64,000 nucleotides of DNA from Algoriphagus ratkowskyi (lineage in GTDB: Bacteria > Bacteroidota > Bacteroidia > Cytophagales > Cyclobacteriaceae): assembly GCF_002150505.1 (NCBI RefSeq), contig NZ_MSSV01000008.1, forward strand, positions 1-64,000, in the 5' to 3' direction. The translations under genes were made by a program, and so were the position numbers. Positions 34,525 to 43,136 of this stretch are shown here, in pieces. Below the pieces are notes generated by a model. It was not told the DNA's origin. It made no database searches and was given only the letters and a program-made list of their open reading frames with translations. How positions within the stretch are numbered: position 1 is the stretch's first letter; the number at the start of each line of letters is the position of its first letter.

Positions 34525-36393
34525 CTACCAGGCAATGCCATAGTCGTCTCCATAATCGCTAGATCCTCCCCAAAAAGTACTGTGTTTCCAGTCAAACCAG
34601 ATGGCATTAATTGGTCCAGATGTTTTGTTCCAAAATTCCAGTGAATAGCCTTTCTTTGCCAATTCCTTGCTTATCCATTCAGGTGTGTCTTTTCTTAGGA
34701 CAATAGCTCCAGGACGGATCTCATGGTCGCCAAAGGAGCTTTGCATCTGATAGGAATTGAAATTAGGAGCTTCCGTTCCTTCTTGCACATCCATTTCGAA
34801 CTCTACAATGTTTAAGAAAAATTGCAGTAGGTTCTGATCCTGAGAATCTCCACCCTGTACTGCAAATGCCAAAAGTGGCTTTCCATCTTTTAAAGCTAGA
34901 CTAGGGGTTAGAGTTACTCTTGGCCTTTTGCCTGGCTCGGGAAGGTTATAAGGACTTAAGTTTTCATCAAGGACAAAACTTTGCATGCGCTGAGATAATC
35001 CAACACCCGTGTTGCCAGCAACGACAGCAGGAATCCATCCACCACTTGGGGTGACAGATACTACCCAGCCTTCTGCATCCGCAGTTTCCATCGAAGTGGT
35101 GCCACTTTGGAAGTCTGAAATAAACTGCTCATCCAATGTGCTATTAATTTGGCCTGGACTAAGAGATGCCACTTTCGTTTGATTCTTTTTCAAAATATCC
35201 AAATACGGATTGGTACCTCCCTGATATGGGTAAGGATCACCTGCGGTGATTTTAGGATCGTTCATATCGCCGATCAGTTTAGCGCGTGCCTTCGCATATT
35301 CTTTAGACAACAAGCCTTTCATTGGGGATTTGACATAAGCTGGATCTCCATAATAAAAGTCACGATCTGCAAAAGCAAGGTTCATTGCCTGATACAAGGT
35401 ATGGATGTAATTAGCTGAATTATATCCCATAGTCTTAAGGTCAAAATTTTCCAAAATATTCAGAGACTGAAGTAGAGCTGGACCTTGTGTCCATTCTTGT
35501 AATTTGTACACATCAATCCCTTTGTAATTAACATGTAAGGGCTCTTCGATTTTCACCTTCCAGTTTGCAAGATCAGCTTCTGTAAAAAGTCCGCCTTGCT
35601 CTCGAGTACCTCTGACTATTTCTTTTGCGATATCTCCTTTATAGAATCTATCATACGCAGCATAGATCGCTTCTTTCCTTGATTTACTCCCCTTAAGTGC
35701 GTTCCTTTCTGCTTCGACCAACTTCGAAAGCATCTGGTATAAATCTTCTTGCACAAATATTTCTCCGGCCTCTGGAGCTTCTCTTTCTTTCCCTAAGTGC
35801 GGCAAGAAAATCTTTTTAGAATAAGGCCAATCTTTGATTTTAGCTTTTTGAGCTTCGATTGCATTTGCGGTTTGAGCTTCTATGGGATAGCCTTTCGCTA
35901 GCTCCATGGACGGCTTAAGTATCTGCTCTAAACTCATGGTGCCATATTCCGCTAGCATGGTCATGATACCACCAGGAGTTCCCGGAGTAGTTGCAGCCAG
36001 TGGGCCGTACTGGGGTGGATTGTTCATTCCCTGAGATTTGAAAAAGTCCACTGTGGCACCCGTAGGAGCATAACCCAATGCATTGATTGCGATCACTTTT
36101 TTAGTGTGTGGATTATAGATTAAAGCTTGGGTTTCTCCTCCCCAAGAAAGTACATCCCACATAGTGGAAGTAGCTGCGATCATGGCACATGCCGCATCTA
36201 CGGCGTTTCCGCCTTGATGGAATATTGCAGCTCCGGCAGTAGCACCAAGTGGCTTTCCAGTAATTGCAACCCAGTTTTTGCCGTGGAGTATTGGTTTATT
36301 ATTAGGCGTAGTTCCTGCACCTAAGCCAGGAAGGCCTTGGCCATATAGGTTCCCACACAAAAGAAGAAGGGCAATGAAGTAAATTTTTCTCAT
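34525..36393 (-). CDS. ggt: Gamma-glutamyltransferase
   Basis: GGT cleaves and transfers the gamma-glutamyl group of glutathione and related peptides. I set the start at the ATG at 36393 because the product then begins with a signal peptide (RKIYFIALLLLCGNLYGQ); a longer frame upstream has no such feature and would overlap the neighbour. The 622-residue precursor self-cleaves before a Thr: the segment QSGTTSMETAD places it near Thr432. GNTGVGLSQRMQSF and RPRVTLTPSLAL are typical of the small subunit. It lies 16 bases after a CarboxypepD_reg-domain gene. Confidence 0.92.
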   Translation of the reverse strand: MRKIYFIALLLLCGNLYGQGLPGLGAGTTPNNKPILHGKNWVAITGKPLGATAGAAIFHQGGNAVDAACAMIAATSTMWDVLSWGGETQALIYNPHTKKVIAINALGYAPTGATVDFFKSQGMNNPPQYGPLAATTPGTPGGIMTMLAEYGTMSLEQILKPSMELAKGYPIEAQTANAIEAQKAKIKDWPYSKKIFLPHLGKEREAPEAGEIFVQEDLYQMLSKLVEAERNALKGSKSRKEAIYAAYDRFYKGDIAKEIVRGTREQGGLFTEADLANWKVKIEEPLHVNYKGIDVYKLQEWTQGPALLQSLNILENFDLKTMGYNSANYIHTLYQAMNLAFADRDFYYGDPAYVKSPMKGLLSKEYAKARAKLIGDMNDPKITAGDPYPYQGGTNPYLDILKKNQTKVASLSPGQINSTLDEQFISDFQSGTTSMETADAEGWVVSVTPSGGWIPAVVAGNTGVGLSQRMQSFVLDENLSPYNLPEPGKRPRVTLTPSLALKDGKPLLAFAVQGGDSQDQNLLQFFLNIVEFEMDVQEGTEAPNFNSYQMQSSFGDHEIRPGAIVLRKDTPEWISKELAKKGYSLEFWNKTSGPINAIWFDWKHSTFWGGSSDYGDDYGIAW

Positions 36394-36409
36394 GGATATC
36401 GGGTTAGTT

Positions 36410-37480
36410 TCAGTTTTTGTCTTCGAATAACTCACTCGTAATTGGTTTGAAGTCAGGGAATTTAGAATTAAAATAAGTAAACATCTTAAACAAGGTGTTA
36501 GGGTCTTGGATAGAGAGTTCATTTACATTCATGTATTCTTTCATCTCATCTGCATTTTCTCCAAAAACTGCAAAAAGTTTTTTGCGATTAGAGGGTACTT
36601 CGATTACATTTTTGCCCTCTAGGAAGTAGTAGATGTTTCTTTTAACTATTTGATGATTTCTATTCCCCACCATTAGAGCCGCATTGTAATTGGATTCTTT
36701 GAAAATCGCCATCGTTCTTCTCATCAATGGAAGTTCACCATCTACCAGCACTTCAAAAAAACCTGAAATTGGTGTCCCTTCTTCTAGAAAGTCCATTCCA
36801 TTCACGAAATACCTAGGAACCATTCTAGCAGAATCTACCCAGACTAAATTTTGAATTCTAAGGCCGGGCAAAGCAGTTAAAAGGGTAGATTCAGGAGCAA
36901 TAAGTTCAAATGTGTTGGAGGTAATGTTATAGCGGATTTTGTAGCCTTCTAGAAGTTTTTGATCCTTATAGAGAAGAAGTGTAGCTGTGTTCCATTTGGA
37001 GTCCAGGTAATCATCACCTTCTACTTGTGCAGGCTGCGGGGCAAGTCCATATATCATATTGCCTCCAGAGAAATTTGGACGTTCGTTATATAGTGCAATA
37101 ATGTTAGTAGCTCGTATGGAATGCTGTAGAGCGGCACCTGTTCCTCCAGCTCCATATTTCACAAGAGAGATTTCTCCTAAGTTTAATTTCTTTTTCAAGT
37201 CAATTGCTTGCTCGTATCTTTCATATCCTTCCAAGTTTATGACCAAGGTGTATTTGCCTTCTTTTAAATCTACAAAGTTAAAATATCCACCACCTGTAGA
37301 AATATTTCTTAGACTTGTGCCAGACAAAGTGACAATTGCTTCATCCAAAAATTTCTGAGAACCAGAATCTAAGATTCGACCTTTTAAATCAGAAGTTTGA
37401 GCTAATAGAAAAATAGGAGAAAGTATGAAAAAAAGGAAGAGGCAGCAGGAAGGAAGGTTTTTTAGGTTTCTACGCTTCAT
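36410..37480 (-). CDS. Exported protein with CarboxypepD_reg-like beta-sandwich domain
   Basis: The product is 356 residues from the ATG at 37480, which begins a signal peptide (CCLFLFFILSPIFLLAQ). Residues about 30-110 form a carboxypeptidase-regulatory-like domain (LKGRILDSGSQKFLDEAIVT, then GGYFNFVDLKEGKYTLVI), common at the N-terminus of TonB-dependent receptors; no plug or barrel follows. The remaining roughly 240 residues are an unrecognised, mostly beta region. It heads the minus-strand GGT/M20 set and may bind or present substrates at the cell surface. Confidence 0.75.
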   Translation of the reverse strand: MKRRNLKNLPSCCLFLFFILSPIFLLAQTSDLKGRILDSGSQKFLDEAIVTLSGTSLRNISTGGGYFNFVDLKEGKYTLVINLEGYERYEQAIDLKKKLNLGEISLVKYGAGGTGAALQHSIRATNIIALYNERPNFSGGNMIYGLAPQPAQVEGDDYLDSKWNTATLLLYKDQKLLEGYKIRYNITSNTFELIAPESTLLTALPGLRIQNLVWVDSARMVPRYFVNGMDFLEEGTPISGFFEVLVDGELPLMRRTMAIFKESNYNAALMVGNRNHQIVKRNIYYFLEGKNVIEVPSNRKKLFAVFGENADEMKEYMNVNELSIQDPNTLFKMFTYFNSKFPDFKPITSELFEDKN

Positions 37481-37594
37481 AATTAGGGACAATTTCGATT
37501 GGAATGAAATATAGTGTAAATGATACATTGAAACCAATTCGAAGACTTTCAATTGATTTGAATATGAATTTTACTACCTTCTAAAACCCAACTA

Positions 37595-37627
37595 TTTGTG
37601 TTTCTGTACAATTAGGGGCTATATTTG
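37595..37627 (+). promoter_or_regulatory. Candidate Bacteroidota promoter for the DEAD-box gene
   Basis: TTTG at 37595-37598 and TATATTTG at 37620-37627 match the Bacteroidota sigma-ABfr consensus (TTTG, 19-21 bases, TAnnTTTG) with a spacing of 21. The predicted transcript would start at about 37633, some 47 bases before the TTG start codon. Confidence 0.6.
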
Positions 37628-37628
37628 A

Positions 37629-37660
37629 GAGGACGTAAAAGTTAACGTCGTCTTTTTATT
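37629..37660 (+). promoter_or_regulatory. Hairpin followed by T-run in the DEAD-box 5' region
   Basis: GAGGACGT (37629-37636) pairs with ACGTCGTC (37645-37652) except at one position, loop of 8 bases, and is followed by TTTTTATT. It looks like an intrinsic terminator or attenuator at the very 5' end of the helicase transcript. RNA helicase genes of other bacteria often have structured leaders that respond to cold; whether this one does is inference. Confidence 0.45.
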
Positions 37661-37679
37661 CTACTTCACTTACCTCAAT

Positions 37680-39074
37680 TTGGACTTCTCATCATTTAAT
37701 TTCGAAACCTCGCTTCAGGAAGGACTGGACGCAATGGGATTTGAAAAACCAACTCCAATCCAAGAAAAGGCCATTCCGGTCATCATGGAAAATAGAGATC
37801 TTATCGCATGTGCCCAGACGGGAACAGGTAAGACTGCTGCATTTATACTTCCTATTCTTAATAAAATAAGCAAGGACGGGACAACGACCTTGAATACTCT
37901 TATTCTTGCGCCCACCCGTGAACTAGCTATTCAAATCGATCAACAAATCCAGGGTTTTGCCTATTTCTTAGGTATAAGCTCAATTCCTATTTATGGTGGC
38001 GGAGACGGCATCGTGTGGGAGCAACAGAAAAAAGCGCTGGAAACTGGCGCTGAAATTATTGTAGCTACACCTGGTAGATTGATTGCCTTACTTGCTGGCG
38101 GGAAAATCGACCTATCAACACTTGAGCATTTGATTCTCGATGAAGCGGATCGAATGATGGATATGGGATTTTCAGATGACATTCTGAAAATTGTCAATTA
38201 CCTTCCTAAGAATCGTCAAACCGTACTTTTCTCTGCTACTATGCCTCCTAAAATCAGGCAGTTTAGCATGAAGTTTCTCAATAACCCAGCTGAAATATCC
38301 ATCGCTTTGGGTAAGACAGCTAAAGGAGTAACTCAAGCCATGTACTCTGTGTACGATACGCAGAAGGAAGAATTGGTTAGAAATATACTTTCTCAGAAAG
38401 CTTACGAGGCTGTTATCATTTTCGCTTCTACCAAGGACAAAGTGAAATCACTTTTCAAGGTGCTGAGAAAGCAATTCGATATTGAAGCTTTTCACTCAGA
38501 CCTAGAGCAAGTAGAGCGTGAGAAGATTATGTCTGCTTTCAAAAATAAGTCAGTAAAAATCCTGATTGGTACGGATATTATCTCTCGTGGAATAGATGTA
38601 GTAGGGATAGAATTGGTTATCAATTATGACACGCCATCTGATCCTGAAGATTATGTACACAGAGTTGGTCGTACAGCTCGTGCAGATGCAAAGGGCGAAG
38701 CGATTACTTTCGTGAATCCTAAGGATCAGTATAAGTTTGATAACATAGAGAAGTTGATTGGGATGAAAATCACCCAGAATACACTTCCAGAAGGTTTTGA
38801 AACAGGTCCTACTTACACTGGAACCGCAGAGAAAGGCAAGTCTGACTACGGGTCAAAGAAAAAGCCAGCCTCTAATAAGAACAAGAAATCAAGTTCTGGT
38901 GGTAATAGAAAGCCTTTCCCTAAAAGAGAGAATTCTGGAAATGAAGCTCCTAAAGAGGTTCAACAAAAGCCAGTTGAAGTTAAGAAACCTAATGAGGTTA
39001 AAGCTCAGTCTGAGCCTAGGGAGGTTAAGCCTAGCAAATATAGTATGCGAAAAAATGTCGTTGATCCTGATTAA
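37680..39074 (+). CDS. DEAD-box ATP-dependent RNA helicase, RhlE-like
   Basis: The product is 464 residues and unwinds structured RNA, typically in ribosome assembly or RNA turnover. It carries the Q motif (FEKPTPIQEKAIP), motif I AQTGTGKT, PTRELA, DEAD, SAT, and motif VI HRVGRTAR. The last 90 residues are a basic, Lys/Ser/Pro-rich tail that may bind RNA. The start is a TTG at 37680: the frame is open upstream to a stop at 37626 but has no ATG or GTG, and the protein opening DFSSFNFETSLQ is normal for the family. The promoter and leader hairpin lie just upstream. Confidence 0.93.
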   Translation: MDFSSFNFETSLQEGLDAMGFEKPTPIQEKAIPVIMENRDLIACAQTGTGKTAAFILPILNKISKDGTTTLNTLILAPTRELAIQIDQQIQGFAYFLGISSIPIYGGGDGIVWEQQKKALETGAEIIVATPGRLIALLAGGKIDLSTLEHLILDEADRMMDMGFSDDILKIVNYLPKNRQTVLFSATMPPKIRQFSMKFLNNPAEISIALGKTAKGVTQAMYSVYDTQKEELVRNILSQKAYEAVIIFASTKDKVKSLFKVLRKQFDIEAFHSDLEQVEREKIMSAFKNKSVKILIGTDIISRGIDVVGIELVINYDTPSDPEDYVHRVGRTARADAKGEAITFVNPKDQYKFDNIEKLIGMKITQNTLPEGFETGPTYTGTAEKGKSDYGSKKKPASNKNKKSSSGGNRKPFPKRENSGNEAPKEVQQKPVEVKKPNEVKAQSEPREVKPSKYSMRKNVVDPD

Positions 39075-39101
39075 TTGATCAACTAAGAAATTGCTATTAC
39101 G

Positions 39102-39136
39102 AAGTACTTCAATTACATTGAAGTACTTTTTATTTT
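39102..39136 (+). terminator. Intrinsic terminator after the DEAD-box gene
   Basis: AAGTACTTCAA (39102-39112) pairs perfectly with TTGAAGTACTT (39118-39128) around a 5-base loop, then TTTATTTTT follows. It ends transcription of the helicase just 16 bases before the muramidase start codon. Confidence 0.85.
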
Positions 39137-39151
39137 TAAACCTTTTTAGCA

Positions 39152-39979
39152 ATGCAATACATAAAACTCAGATCTAGAGGTTCATCTGTTTCATTTTTAC
39201 AGGAACTTCTTGGCAAACTAGGCTACGAAACTCCGTCTTCAGGCTATTTTGGAGTTGAAACCGATGTGGCAGTTAAAGACTTCCAATCGAAAAATCAGCT
39301 TGTAGTAGATGGCGAGGTAGGAATTAAAACTTGGACTTTACTATTTGACAGAACGAAGCCAGCTGATGTATTTGGAGATATATTTCTTGCAGAGAATGAT
39401 CTCATTGATTTTGCGAAAAGATACCAAGTGGATCTGTCAGGGGTAAAAGCTGTGAATGAAGTTGAGAGCTCTGGCAAAGGATTCTTGATCGATGGGAAAC
39501 CAAAGATTTTGTTTGAGGGCCATGTTTTTTGGAGACAATTAAAAGCAAGAGGGATCAATCCTGAGGATTTTTCCAATCCTTCTAATGAAACTATTTTATA
39601 CAAGCAATTCAGTAGAAAGCACTATTTAGGTGGGACTAGAGAATATGATCGTTTGCAGCAAGCCGCTTCTATCTCTACAGATCCCAGATTCAGAGAAGCT
39701 GCGCTTTGCTCTGCTTCCTGGGGAAGTTACCAGGTAATGGGCTTTCATGCACTTCCATTAGGCTATCCTTCCGTCCAACAATTTGTAGACGAGATGTACA
39801 AGGATGAGAGAAATCATCTGGAAGTATTTGGTAGATATATTTTAAAAAATGGCTGCTTGGCATATTTGCAGGCTAAGAATTGGGCGAAATTTGCTGGCTG
39901 TTATAATGGTCCCGCATATGCTCAAAATAAGTATGATGAGAAAATGGCTAAGGCCTATATGAAGTTTTCAACCCAATAA
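39152..39979 (+). CDS. N-acetylmuramidase with peptidoglycan-binding domain
   Basis: The product is 275 residues. Residues 1-66 are a peptidoglycan-binding type 1 domain (VSFLQELLGKLGYETPSSG, then DGEVGIKTWTLLF). Residues about 75-270 fit the N-acetylmuramidase (DUF3380) catalytic domain, with the probable catalytic Glu in VNEVESSGKGF and downstream FEGHVFWRQL and SWGSYQVMGF. This architecture is shared with phage endolysins. No signal peptide is seen and no phage genes are nearby, so it may be a domesticated lysin or use another export route. It starts 16 bases after the helicase terminator and ends 4 bases before a DinB-like gene. Confidence 0.88.
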   Translation: MQYIKLRSRGSSVSFLQELLGKLGYETPSSGYFGVETDVAVKDFQSKNQLVVDGEVGIKTWTLLFDRTKPADVFGDIFLAENDLIDFAKRYQVDLSGVKAVNEVESSGKGFLIDGKPKILFEGHVFWRQLKARGINPEDFSNPSNETILYKQFSRKHYLGGTREYDRLQQAASISTDPRFREAALCSASWGSYQVMGFHALPLGYPSVQQFVDEMYKDERNHLEVFGRYILKNGCLAYLQAKNWAKFAGCYNGPAYAQNKYDEKMAKAYMKFSTQ

Positions 39980-39983
39980 GAGT

Positions 39984-40430
39984 ATGATACTTGAGGAATT
40001 TATTAGTCTATTTGAAAGAGATATTAAGCGTATGAAATTGGAAATCAGCGCATATTTGAAGGAAGAGAATTTGTGGAAAGTAGATCAAAATATCACCAAT
40101 TCAGCTGGTAACCTATGTCTTCATTTAATAGGGAATATGTCTCATTATGTAGGAAAAGAAATTGGAGGGTTTGATTACATCAGAGATCGAGAGATGGAAT
40201 TTGCTGGCAAAAATGTACCCAAATCAGAACTGATAGCAATGATAGAAAAGCTGGAAAATGTGATCACAGCTAGTTTGGAAGGGTTAGATGAGGGTATGCT
40301 TAAAAAAGATTATCCTTTAGAGGTTTTTGGTAGCATGATGTCTCACAATTACTTTCTAATCCATCTCTTTGGTCACTTCAGCTACCATTTAGGTCAAATT
40401 AATTACCACAGGAGATTGCTGGATAAATAA
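39984..40430 (+). CDS. DinB-like (DUF1572) four-helix protein
   Basis: The product is 148 residues, all helical. His residues in LHLIGNMSHYVG and HLFGHFSYHLGQI sit at the positions where DinB/YfiT-fold proteins bind a metal. DinB-like proteins include thiol-dependent S-transferases, but many have no known role. The gene follows the muramidase by 4 bases and is closed by a strong terminator. Confidence 0.82.
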   Translation: MILEEFISLFERDIKRMKLEISAYLKEENLWKVDQNITNSAGNLCLHLIGNMSHYVGKEIGGFDYIRDREMEFAGKNVPKSELIAMIEKLENVITASLEGLDEGMLKKDYPLEVFGSMMSHNYFLIHLFGHFSYHLGQINYHRRLLDK

Positions 40431-40448
40431 AGATTTACATTCAAGCAA

Positions 40449-40478
40449 AAAAAAGTCTCGCTCTCGCGGGACTTTTTT
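40449..40478. terminator. Strong bidirectional terminator between convergent genes
   Basis: AAAAAAGTCTCGC (40449-40461) pairs with GCGGGACTTTTTT (40466-40478), loop TCTC, one G-T pair. The A-run on the left and T-run on the right let it work for both the DinB-like gene and the serA fusion gene ending at 40500. Confidence 0.88.
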
Positions 40479-40499
40479 GGTTCTAGGAATTTTTAATTC

Positions 40500-42392
40500 C
40501 TAATAAAGTACTCTAAAGCGGATGGTTCCGGGAATGTGTTTCAGGGCATCTAGCGCCTCATTAGAATAAGCCTTATCGATATCTGTAATTACGTATCCAA
40601 TTTTCTCATTTGTCTTTAAGTACTGGCCTACAATGTTGATCTCGAAGTTTGCAAGGATCTGATTGATTTTTGCCAATACCCCTGGCTCATTCATGTGAAT
40701 ATGAATAAGTCTATGTGCGTTTTGTAAAAATGGCAATTGTATATTAGGGAAGTTTACTGAGTTGTAAGTATTACCTGTGTTGATGTATTCCATTATTTTT
40801 CCTGGAACAAATCGAGCAATGTTTTCTTGCGCCTCAAGCGTACTTCCTCCGATATGTGGAGTTAAGATTGTGTTTGGCAAGCCAATCAATTCAGAAACGA
40901 ATGGCTCCTTATTATTCTTTGGTTCCTCAGGAAAAACATCGAATGCACAACCTGCCAATCTACCAGAAAGGATCGCGTCACGGACAGCAGGTATATCTAC
41001 TACATGTCCTCGGCTAAGATTCAACAAGTAGGAGCCAGGCTTCATCAATTCGATTTTCTTTCTGTTGATTACATTTTCATTGTCTTTTCTACCATCCACA
41101 TGTAGTGAGATGATATCACAGGTGCTCATCAATTCATCCAGGGAATTTACTTTGGTAGCATTACCAAGTGCGAGCTTCTCGATCACGTCATAATAGAAAA
41201 CATTCAATCCCATGTTTTCTGCTAGAACTGAAAGCTGAGCTCCAATATTTCCGTAACCTACGATACCAAGTTTTTTGCCTCTGATTTCGAAACTACCTGT
41301 AGCAGATTTATCCCAATTTCCCTGATGCATGGAAGCCGTCTTATCTACAAAATTTCGCATCAAGAAAATGATTTCTGCTATGGCCATTTCCACCACAGAG
41401 CGGGTGTTGCTGAAAGGGGCATTGAAAACTGCGATTCCTTTTTCTTGGCAAGTCTCCAGATCGATCTGGTTTGTACCTATACAAAATGCACCTACAGCGA
41501 TCAGTCTATTAGCATTCTCCAATACCTTCTTGGTAACATTAGTTTTCGAACGAATTCCTAGAATAGAAACAGTTTTAATTTTCTCGCAGAGTTCTTCTTC
41601 TGACATGGCAGAGCTTACGACTTCTACTTCGTAACCTTCTGCATTGAGTAGATCTACACCGATTTGGTGGACGTTTTCAAGGAGCAATACCTTGATTCTG
41701 CTTTTCGGGTAAGAGAATTTCGTGTTCAAATTATTGACGTATAAGATTTCATCCAAACTAGGCGCAATATGATCTGCCTCTCTGGTCACTTTAGGACGGT
41801 TAACATTTTCGGTAAACGCATAAAACTTATTAGCTAACCCAGACTTTTTGATTTCGTAATCAGTGTAGCCGTCTCCGATTACATAGATCTCGCCTTCAAG
41901 ATTGATTTTTCTAATTGTTTCCGCCTTACCGTTATTTTGAGAAAGTGGGTTTTCACGGTTGAAATCTACAATATTATCCGCTTCATCATAGACAAATTCA
42001 TTAGCAAACACATTATCCTCATGAATACCATAATCGCCAACGATAGGTATGATGAAATCCCTGAAGCCATTGGATACAATATAGATGTTTGCAGCATTGT
42101 CTTGTAAAAACTCTTTGTTTCGCTCAAATGATTTGGAAACCTTTTGCTTTAATTCCAGGATCAGATCGGCAATTTGTGACTTGGTAGCTTTAAGAATATC
42201 GATTCGCTGAATAAGACTATCCCGAAATGTCACAGTTCCTTCCATTCCTTTGTCTGTGATATCCTTGATCGCTTTGAGCTTTATTTCTCTGTCTGGGTCA
42301 TTAAGAAGACTGATTTCACCCAGAATATCGAGTGCTTCTACTTGGGTGAATGTACTGTCAAAATCTATAATAAACTTAGTAGGATGGGGCAT
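40500..42392 (-). CDS. Fused phosphoserine phosphatase-like / 3-phosphoglycerate dehydrogenase
   Basis: The product is 630 residues. Residues 1-220 form a HAD phosphatase of the SerB type: IDFDSTFT (nucleophile DxDxT), VSNGF, NNGKAETI and GDGYTDYE. Residues about 235-545 are a D-isomer 2-hydroxyacid dehydrogenase of the SerA type: GYGNIGAQL, NLSRGHVVD and TPHIGGSTLEAQ. The C-terminus is an ACT domain (HIHMNEPGVLAKINQILA), the usual serine sensor. It joins the first and last steps of serine synthesis in one chain; serC is not in the window. I chose the ATG at 42392; a TTG four codons earlier is less likely. All motifs look intact, so both activities are plausible. Confidence 0.92.
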   Translation of the reverse strand: MPHPTKFIIDFDSTFTQVEALDILGEISLLNDPDREIKLKAIKDITDKGMEGTVTFRDSLIQRIDILKATKSQIADLILELKQKVSKSFERNKEFLQDNAANIYIVSNGFRDFIIPIVGDYGIHEDNVFANEFVYDEADNIVDFNRENPLSQNNGKAETIRKINLEGEIYVIGDGYTDYEIKKSGLANKFYAFTENVNRPKVTREADHIAPSLDEILYVNNLNTKFSYPKSRIKVLLLENVHQIGVDLLNAEGYEVEVVSSAMSEEELCEKIKTVSILGIRSKTNVTKKVLENANRLIAVGAFCIGTNQIDLETCQEKGIAVFNAPFSNTRSVVEMAIAEIIFLMRNFVDKTASMHQGNWDKSATGSFEIRGKKLGIVGYGNIGAQLSVLAENMGLNVFYYDVIEKLALGNATKVNSLDELMSTCDIISLHVDGRKDNENVINRKKIELMKPGSYLLNLSRGHVVDIPAVRDAILSGRLAGCAFDVFPEEPKNNKEPFVSELIGLPNTILTPHIGGSTLEAQENIARFVPGKIMEYINTGNTYNSVNFPNIQLPFLQNAHRLIHIHMNEPGVLAKINQILANFEINIVGQYLKTNEKIGYVITDIDKAYSNEALDALKHIPGTIRFRVLY

Positions 42393-42417
42393 GAGTAAGG
42401 TCAATAGGTTAATAAGT

Positions 42418-42431
42418 CTGTAAAATTACAG
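42418..42431. promoter_or_regulatory. Inverted repeat CTGTAA-n2-TTACAG upstream of the serA fusion
   Basis: The repeat lies 25 bases before the start codon of the SerB-SerA gene in the divergent region shared with the DUF4920 gene. Perfect arms of six bases and the location fit an operator, but no regulator is identified. Confidence 0.35.
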
Positions 42432-42616
42432 GATTGTTAAAAAAATAGAAGTTTTATTGAAAAAATTGTTTAAAATCTTTTTCGCAATCGATTTTTTCGC
42501 AAAAAATAGATGAATTAGGCAGGAATTTCGAATTTGTATAAGTTTGCCAAACATTTACGCATTCCTTTTTCTCTCCAATTCTTAAACGTATTTTTGAGCC
42601 TAAATCTGAATAAGAT

Positions 42617-43135
42617 ATGAATAATACTCGTTTAGTTATAATCGTATTAGGTCTGGTATTAAGTACAGCCTGTCAAAATCAAAATTCTGAAAATATTCTT
42701 GAAGATGTGGAAGAAACTTTATCTTCTACAGGTACCATTCCTGGTAAATATGGTGCTGAATTAGACTTACTAGGAGTAGTTTCACCAGCTGAAATGATAG
42801 CTATTGTCGAAAAAGAGGGAAACTTCGAAGGTAAAATTTCTGGTGAGATAAAAGAAGTTTGTACTAAGAAAGGATGCTGGCTTACAATGGATCTTCCAAA
42901 TGGAAAGAGCATGAGAGTTACGTTCAAAGATTATGGATTTTTTGTACCTACTACATCTCAGGGCTACCCGATAGTATTGGAAGGTGAAGCTATCATGACT
43001 GAAACGGACGTTGACACCCAAAGACATTATGCTGAAGACGGTGGAATGAGCAAAGAGGAAGTTGCTAAAATCACGGAATCTAAGCGTGAGATTACTTTTG
43101 AAGCAGTTGGTGTGGTCATTAAAGAAAAAGCCTAA
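42617..43135 (+). CDS. DUF4920 lipoprotein
   Basis: The product is 172 residues with a lipoprotein signal (VIIVLGLVLSTACQNQ; lipidated Cys19). The body carries the DUF4920 pattern: a VCTKKGCWLTM segment with paired cysteines, MRVTFKDYGFFVP, then HYAEDGGMSKEEV. The family is restricted mostly to Bacteroidota and its role is unknown; the paired Cys suggest metal or redox chemistry in the periplasm. It is followed by a small conserved gene after one base, so the two are co-transcribed. Confidence 0.85.
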   Translation: MNNTRLVIIVLGLVLSTACQNQNSENILEDVEETLSSTGTIPGKYGAELDLLGVVSPAEMIAIVEKEGNFEGKISGEIKEVCTKKGCWLTMDLPNGKSMRVTFKDYGFFVPTTSQGYPIVLEGEAIMTETDVDTQRHYAEDGGMSKEEVAKITESKREITFEAVGVVIKEKA

Positions 43136-43136
43136 T

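Noticed and set aside
36394-36522. Longer start for gamma-glutamyltransferase
   Set aside because: The extension overlaps the upstream gene and would bury the signal peptide that begins at 36393.
39152-40430. Prophage remnant
   Set aside because: Only one lysin-like gene is present; there is no integrase, structural gene, attachment repeat or change in composition.
42539-42546. TAAGTTTG as a promoter element for the DUF4920 gene
   Set aside because: It matches TAnnTTTG, but no TTTG or TTG lies at the right distance upstream, so it is too weak to list.
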